From Whalleya microplaca (Eukaryota; Ascomycota; Sordariomycetes; Xylariales; Xylariaceae): a stretch of 64,000 nucleotides of DNA. Of the stretch, positions 58,216 to 64,000 are shown one piece after another. Within the stretch, counting starts at the first letter, position 1. Each line of letters begins with the position of its first letter. The stretch covers positions 1 to 64,000 of the forward strand of contig MU385733.1 of the NCBI GenBank assembly GCA_022497155.1, given 5' to 3'. Position numbers and translations under genes: made by a program. The notes beneath the pieces were generated by a model. That model had not been told where the DNA came from, did no database searches, and was given only the letters and a program-made list of their open reading frames with translations.

Positions 58216-60098
58216 TCAAATCCAATTGCCAACCGGGACCTCGTTGACATAATTGACCTTCTTCCCAGCAAAGTCTACACTCTTGTTAGAGCACTTGAGG
58301 CTCCGGCCACGACCTTCTTCTGCCTCGGGAAGTTCTTCTAGAGAAGGATCTCCAGGCCGATTCTCTAAGCGCGGGCTCCACATACATCCAGACTCTTTAC
58401 TCCTACGTCGCATAGGGGAGGGAGTGTGTCTCAGCCACTCCGCTTCCGTTAGCCGGAGTTTGCTAGTCTCCTTGTCTCCGACCAGAGTGCCCTCTGATTT
58501 AGAGATCGGCAGCCTGGCCCTTGCTTTAGGTGATGATTGAGCGATTGGGGAGTCGAACTGGTTCAGATGTCGTTCGAGCACACTGCCAGTAGTAGGGAAG
58601 TAGCCGTCGGGAGACGGCAGTTCAGGTGACATGGATGCCTCCGAAGAAGTCGGCGATGCTGCGTAGTCAGAAAACGAATCGCCCTCTGGCTCCCTGGTGT
58701 CCGTATTGTCGAGTTCCAATGCTTGCATCGACTCTGATGGGATCAAGAGCGGCTGTGCTGTGCCCACGCTAATTTCCTCGTTTTCGAATTCTTCGCTTTC
58801 GACGTATTGCTTCAGAGAAGGAGTAAGCGACGGGCAATTCGACCGTAGTGACTCCTTGGATGTCTGTCTCGAGTGAGTCTTGGGGAGTTCTGGTAACGGT
58901 CTCTGCAGGATCTCAGCCGCAAATTTGTCCCCGTTATCCTTTTGAGAATCATGAGTAGGGGCGCGGGCTTGACGAGCTGGCGACAGCTCCGGGGGGCTCT
59001 TTAGGAAGTATTCCTCGAATTTCGGGGTTTCGGACGGCTCCGAAACGGCCACGCTGATGGTTTTGATGTCATTGTCAAAGACTCGTGTATCGAGCGACTC
59101 AACGCCAAAGGCAAATTGGCGTGCTGATGGAGAGGAAACCCCGTTCACGTCATGAACATCTTGGGAACAGGCGATAGGAGTATCGCGTGTATCCATGGGC
59201 GTCGATCGAAGTCTAGCTTCCTGTTGCGGTACAAGGTTCAACTGCTCGAGGTGCTTCATAGACCTGTAATGAAAACAGAACGTGGCATAAGGGGTGTCCT
59301 TGGCATCATCTAAATGGTATTCATAGTATGTGGCGTCTTCGGGGTTGTCAACTAAGCCTCCACTTGGTGAGCTGTAAAACGGTTAGCCGAAAGTATGCTC
59401 GGGTGTGGTCAGCTAAAGTAGAGCAGCTTACGCGATACCATAGCGCTCCTGGTTACGTTGCGGATACGGGTCTAATGTGACGGCAATGCGCTTTCGTCCT
59501 CGGCAGCGAAAAACATGAACCTCGATCAAACCGCCGTCTTCCGCCACAGACTGCTTATCGAGACCGGGCATGAAATGAAAATACCGGGTTTCGATGCCGA
59601 CGAACATACCGAGCCCAGCGCCGCCGTTTTTATCTGCCCATCTGTCACCGGGCTCGTAGAGGGTTCTGGTCACATTCCCTGACGAACATTTGCTGGTGTC
59701 GATCCCCCAGGACACAGTGTGTTGTCCATTCATAAACATCTTGAAGAAGACGAACTTAGAAGGGGGAGAAGATTGGCTGACATTGTATCTGAGCCAGAAT
59801 TGCTCCCCTGGGGATTGGTTAGAGTCAGCCAAGATACGAAACAAGCTAGTTATAAGGTTGGAAACTTGCCAGAGCCCGAAGGAACGTAGACAGATACGCG
59901 AGGGTTGACCTTTTTCTGACGGGTCGGGTCAGCATCAGAACTGGGTGGGCTTGTCCGGCCCCGATTTCTCAAGTCGTCCAGGCCGGGGCCAACTCGCATG
60001 AGGCGAACAGAGGATCCATCGGGATGAGGGTATTCAGGGAGCTTCTTGGCTTCCGAGCCAGCGACGATCGATAGCTCAACACCACGAAAGGAGGGCAT
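58216..60098 (-). CDS. Conserved fungal protein of unknown function with a GC-AG intron
   Basis: Three minus-strand exons, 60098-59870, 59807-59432 and 59371-58216, give 586 residues. The first intron (59808-59869) must use a GC donor (G|GCAAGT) to keep the frame through GSGEQFWLRYN; the GT a few bases later shifts it. Residues 1-235 form a folded domain beginning MPSFRGVELSIVAGSEAKKL and including FVFFKMFMNGQHTVSWGID and RYGIASPSGGLVD. The pattern looks like a family common in filamentous fungi, but I cannot name it with confidence. The remaining about 350 residues are disordered, Ser/Pro/Glu-rich, with many possible phosphosites. No enzyme motif is seen. Confidence 0.8.
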
Positions 60099-60772
60099 CT
60101 TGACTTCTTGGCTTCTCGGCTTCTCGGCTTCTCGACTAGAAAGACATTTGTTCTTTTCGCAAATCAAACAATTCCGGGGATATGGCGTCTGGATTCCCAA
60201 CGGTAGTATCGTGCCGGGTGTTGGGCATTGAATGGCGTGCGTGTGTGTATGTGTGTCTGTGGGCCATGCCACAAACTCAAAGTCAGGATGGGTTAGAAAG
60301 AAAGCCCGATTTGTTTCAGAAAATACATAGGTGTAAAGGTGATGAAACAGCTGTGAATAGAATCTGAAAGTAGCAACAGCCGGTAGTAGCTTCCTACAGC
60401 CTGTTTACCTTCAGTATGGACGTACCCCCCTCCCAGGCATACTTACGTACAGAGGTACCTACCTACTAGCTACTGAAGTTTATGCATGTATTGGCTCCTT
60501 CCTTAAATATACTATGCATCACGCATTCACTCTCGTTCTCTGGCAGGGCTGTGATGGGGTAATCACATATTGCTCCATTCTTGCTCTGTATTTCTCAACT
60601 AAGCCCCAACCGTGGCTGTATTGGTGTATGGGCGGGTTCTCACACAGAGCGAGCGAGCAAGCGTTAACATGATATGCATGTGCATATGTATTGTATCCGA
60701 AGTGCTTTCGTCCCATACGCTGAAGACCTATTATATACAAACGGTTGGCTATCGAGGGGGGCCGTTGTTTGC
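60099..60772. other. Intergenic, no gene seen
   Basis: Between two minus-strand genes. A TGTG-rich stretch lies near 60240 and TACCTACCTAC-like words near 60455; nothing else was recognised. Confidence 0.6.
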
Positions 60773-61215
60773 TCATGCGCCGAGCACCTTCTTAGTGTCC
60801 TCCTCCTTGTCCAGCAAGCCCAGATTTCTTATTTGACCAGCCGACGGTGCATTTTCTCGCGCTGACGTAGCTTCTGCTTTTCTGTATGCGGCTTGTAATA
60901 CTCTTGTTCTCGCGGCCTATCCGTTTCCAACAAGTTAGTCGACGCCATGAGCGGGAATATATGTAGCTCATCTCATTGGAAAAGACCGACCTCCTTCTTG
61001 TGGTGCAGACATTCATAGTAGTCCTCCAGGATAGGAGCACATTTCTTCTTTCCCGAATCATCCTCGGCGGAGGTGTTAACCACGTAGCAAGCTAGAACCT
61101 CCTGCCAGAATGGAAAGCATCGCGAGGGGCCTATTTCGGGTCATTGCGTTAGTGCCGTAAGCCATTGGATAGCGCAAGGACGCTGACCTCCTGTTAAGCC
61201 GTAACCAGACGCCAT
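60773..61215 (-). CDS. Complex I small subunit, NDUFS5 type (twin CX9C)
   Basis: Three minus-strand exons, 61215-61188, 61130-60991 and 60916-60773, give 103 residues. The protein starts MASGYGLTGGPSRCFPFW. It holds two CX9C motifs, CFPFWQEVLAC and CAPILEDYYEC, typical of proteins oxidised by the Mia40 pathway in the intermembrane space. The sequence and length match the NDUFS5 (15 kDa) accessory subunit of NADH:ubiquinone oxidoreductase in fungi. The third exon gives a basic helix (AARTRVLQAAYRKAEA) and an acidic tail. All splice phases agree; the first donor is GTCAGC. Too many exons to be visible as one frame. Confidence 0.88.
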
Positions 61216-63432
61216 GGCGAGCTGCTATATATCGTCGGTGGCCGAGGGCTGGAAATGCGCGCTCAATTGCAGTTTGGGCGTTTCGATGTGGGTGATGATG
61301 ATGCTGTAGGTACCTTGAATTACTGATTGCTTTAGGTAAGGTCGGAGCACGGTTCATTAGGTGGGCATGCCACATGCACCTATCCGTATCTCTACCTACC
61401 CTGCTACCATGCTAGGGAGATTATGTAAGATATCTCAACCCGCTAATCTTCGTTTTAGCCAGTGAAAAGCAAGCATTTAACAATCAAGTACATCTTCTCA
61501 ACTACGGTGTTACATACATGCCCAGTTCTGATAGATTTCCATGCTCACGTAACAAGTAGAGTCTGTCTATCTGAGGTGCCTTGCTTTTCTCTAGAATTCT
61601 CGAGTAGGCCCAAATATCTTCGATGCGGTAAACTATACAGTTACTATTGAGACAACGTTGTCATCAAGTAAAGTCATCACTTGATTTGACTTTGACTTGA
61701 GGTGACTTTATGGCATTCCTTTTGTGAGTGAGTGACTCATGAGAGTGAGAGAGAGTGAGGGAACAAGCCCGATGATAGTCAAGTATTTTGGCATTACTTT
61801 TCCTTATATAGGCAACCTATTATAATGTAACCAATTAAGCCAAACTGTGAATGTCGTGAAGTCAAGTCAACATTCGAATAAATTGATATGGCTTAACTAC
61901 TTACATGGAAGCGCTGGAGTCTTAGTCTTCTATTACTACAGTATATAGGGTGCTTTTAGATCACCCACATCTTGCCACTTACCTAGGTATTATCTGGCTT
62001 CACCTTATAGTAAACACTTGTCGAAGAACATGTATAGTTTTATGATTTGATGAGATACTTAGGGTTCAGCGAGCACAGCTAGTTCTTTACGCCTCATTTG
62101 TACCAAGTCTTCGTACAGACAGCCAACTGCTTAGAGTGCAACACCGAAGAACAATGGAAGTATACTGCATTAAAATCTCCTGGCAGGCACCAGACGATGT
62201 CGCCTTGCTAACAGAGATCATTCGAGAATACAAGCAACCATATGTATAGCTTCTGCCCGTGTCTACTTCGCCCATTCTTCAACTTGGCCGCTATCTCTTG
62301 CTAATATGTATGAATCAGTCAATATGAAGAAATTAGTTAGTCAGCTTTCATGCTTCTCAAATTCCTCCCTGCCGCCGGTATCCTCTTCGAAGGCAACCTC
62401 ATATCAATTAACTGACCGCCCGCCAGTCCCAAGTGCACAGCTCTGAAAAGATGTTATTTCACAACCCCAAGGCTATGCATAAGCTTGCCAGCATATGCAT
62501 GGAGCAGCATGGGCTACAATCATACATCGGTCATTTGCGAGATTAATAGGATATGATGACGCTTTCAATCAATTGTTGGCACACATACAGCCCTCTACGT
62601 CTTGTCACCGCCTCTTTGAGTTCAAGTAGTAATTCAAGAGATCTTTATACCATTATAGTTGTAGACATAAATAACGATGCAGTGCTATACAGGGTCCAAC
62701 CTCGCCAAAGGGACGCCATTTGCTACCTGGCTAGTATCAATCCAATGTCTGCTACTTGTCGTTTGGTCGACCCAAATACAAGCTTTGCCATAAAGACATA
62801 TCTAATAGTAGGGTTGGCGTAGAAGTTCAGGAATCTATCCCACTGTTTTTATGGATGCAAATGTAATCCATATAATGACAAACATATCCCAGATCACGAG
62901 GGAAATTCTCAAAGTCGATGCGTGCGAGGAGACTTCTGCGACAGAATGAGGAGAGGGAGGTTTGGCATCAGGAGCTTGCTAATCTCTACCTAGCCTCGAT
63001 TTCAGGGTAACAGTGCCCCTATTTCAACGCGAAGCGACTAATAGCTATGTTTGTAACCCCTGCTTAATAACCCTCCGGTATATTCGCGGCTTGACGTCCG
63101 GGTTCTTCACTACTACGTTATAGTTTGTACGGCAACGAGGAGTGTTAATTTTGAAAGGAGTTGGTGTACGTGACCCGGATCAGCAGAGGAATACTACAAT
63201 GGGATAGCTTTTAAGCTTTTTGTCGAAATTATGTATTGAATGTATTTCGACTGGCCTTACTAATATCGACATATAATAAAGTGAACTTTGTTAATACAAG
63301 GAGCAACCGCAAATAATTTACGGAGGACTCTATAGCATTCTTAATTATCGAAGGTAAACCTCACTATGTAGGAGGCTTATCAAGTATAGTATTATCGGTC
63401 CATCTTATAGGAACTAAGCAGCCGAGCTACTC
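61216..63432. other. 2.2-kb AT-rich intergenic region
   Basis: No gene is supported. It contains one exact TACCTAGGTA at 61980-61989 and several TTGACTT/AAGTCAA words around 61660-61700. No RNA gene was recognised. Confidence 0.55.
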
Positions 63433-63989
63433 CTTTTATCCGCCCCACCTAGAATTCCCTTCATGATTTCCTAGAATTCCCTTTACCCACTTAAGTACAG
63501 GGCTGTCATACGCTGACATAAATGCCCAGCCAGACTAGTACGGAAATTAATGTCCAGCCGTGTCGATCCGTATAAATCCAATATACCGAACCACGATCCG
63601 TAGAAATCGAGTTATGTAGCTGTTTTATACTTTATTATAACCCTTTTAAACACTATATACCTACCTAATATTTTTGAAGCTATTCGCATAAGTAGCCTCT
63701 TTTCGATACTATAGCTTAATAGCTATTTAAGCCTACGCTATTCAGAGAAAACCGAATACCTAAGTATATATAAAGAAACACTATACGCGGCACAAAAATA
63801 CGCGGCACAAAAATACGCGGCACAAAAATACGCGGCACAAAAATACGCGACAGGTACCTTTAGCGCGTATATTGTCAACATCTCATCTACATATATATAC
63901 ATACGCTAGGTAGATACTAATTTAGAGGCTCTGGAGACAAGGGAATTCTAGGAAATCATGAAGGGAATTGTAGGTGGGGCGCTTTTATC
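63433..63989. mobile_element. Complete MITE-like element with 43-bp TIRs and 8-bp target duplication
   Basis: The left arm 63441-63483 and the right arm 63939-63981 are inverted copies of each other over 43 bases with one mismatch. Termini are CGCCCCACCTA...TAGGTGGGGCG. Directly outside both ends stands the same 8-mer, CTTTTATC (63433-63440 and 63982-63989), a perfect target-site duplication. Each arm contains two copies of TAGAATTCCCTT-like sequence. The 541-base element is AT-rich inside and has no transposase frame, so it is non-autonomous. An 8-bp duplication is typical of hAT-class elements, but these termini do not look like standard hAT ends, so the superfamily is left open. Confidence 0.85.
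63784..63852 (+). repeat. 15-base tandem repeat inside the MITE
   Basis: Four exact copies of TACGCGGCACAAAAA (63784-63843) are followed by a partial, diverged fifth. They lie near the right arm of the inverted-repeat element, as subterminal repeats often do. Confidence 0.85.
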
Positions 63990-64000
63990 AGTGAAGTGAG

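Overview
This window looks like nuclear DNA of a filamentous ascomycete (Pezizomycotina, most likely a Sordariomycete). The genes carry short introns of about 50 to 230 bases with GT...AG ends and CTAAC-like branch points. The proteins include the fungal forms of LEU1, SPF1 (P5A-ATPase), ECM14, SRP72, AP-1 gamma and mitochondrial malate dehydrogenase. The first 2.5 kb is an AT-rich, CpA/TpG-poor block of the kind left by repeat-induced point mutation (RIP), a process specific to these fungi. All exon boundaries were assembled by hand from reading frames, splice consensus and family knowledge. I saw no tRNA, rRNA or CRISPR.

Layout. 1-3.1 kb: RIP-degraded repeat followed by a putative unmutated LTR. 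3.9-4.7 kb: secreted GH16-type glucanase. 6.2-8.2 kb: N-myristoylation-type coiled-coil protein. 9.5-11.0 kb: flavin-containing monooxygenase. 12.6-14.2 kb: ASC-1/Rqt4-type zinc-finger protein. 15.7-18.5 kb: membrane-anchored six-hairpin glycosidase with C-terminal carbohydrate-binding-like modules. 19.2-23.3 kb: SPF1. 23.9-25.6 kb: CofD/YvcK-like protein. 26.0-27.2 kb: mitochondrial malate dehydrogenase. 28.4-30.0 kb: APH-like kinase fold protein. 30.2-31.1 kb: acidic hypothetical protein. 31.1-34.2 kb: gene-poor. 34.2-36.8 kb: LEU1. 37.4-38.3 kb: four-TM protein. 39.2-41.3 kb: SRP72. 42.1-46.6 kb: Sec7-PH ARF exchange factor. 46.6-49.1 kb: microsatellite-rich gap. 49.2-50.9 kb: ECM14. 51.3-52.0 kb: MGST3-like protein. 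53.2-56.0 kb: AP-1 gamma. 56.5-57.7 kb: OXNAD1-like reductase. 58.2-60.1 kb: fungal orphan. 60.8-61.2 kb: complex I NDUFS5-type subunit. 63.4-64.0 kb: a complete TIR element with a target-site duplication.

The genes are mostly housekeeping. They cover secretory traffic (SPF1, SRP72, Sec7 GEF, AP-1 gamma), mitochondrial and amino-acid metabolism (MDH, complex I, LEU1), ribosome rescue (ASC-1/Rqt4 type) and a few secreted or surface hydrolases. There is no biosynthetic cluster, defence island or other clearly new multi-gene system. The most interesting signals are in the non-coding and structural layer. They are a 541-bp inverted-repeat element with an 8-bp target duplication, a 10-bp palindrome (TACCTAGGTA) far over-represented between genes, tandem hairpins inside a putative LTR promoter region, an intron flanked by related sequence, a GC-AG intron, an 18-base microexon, and two enzyme-fold proteins lacking a key catalytic residue.
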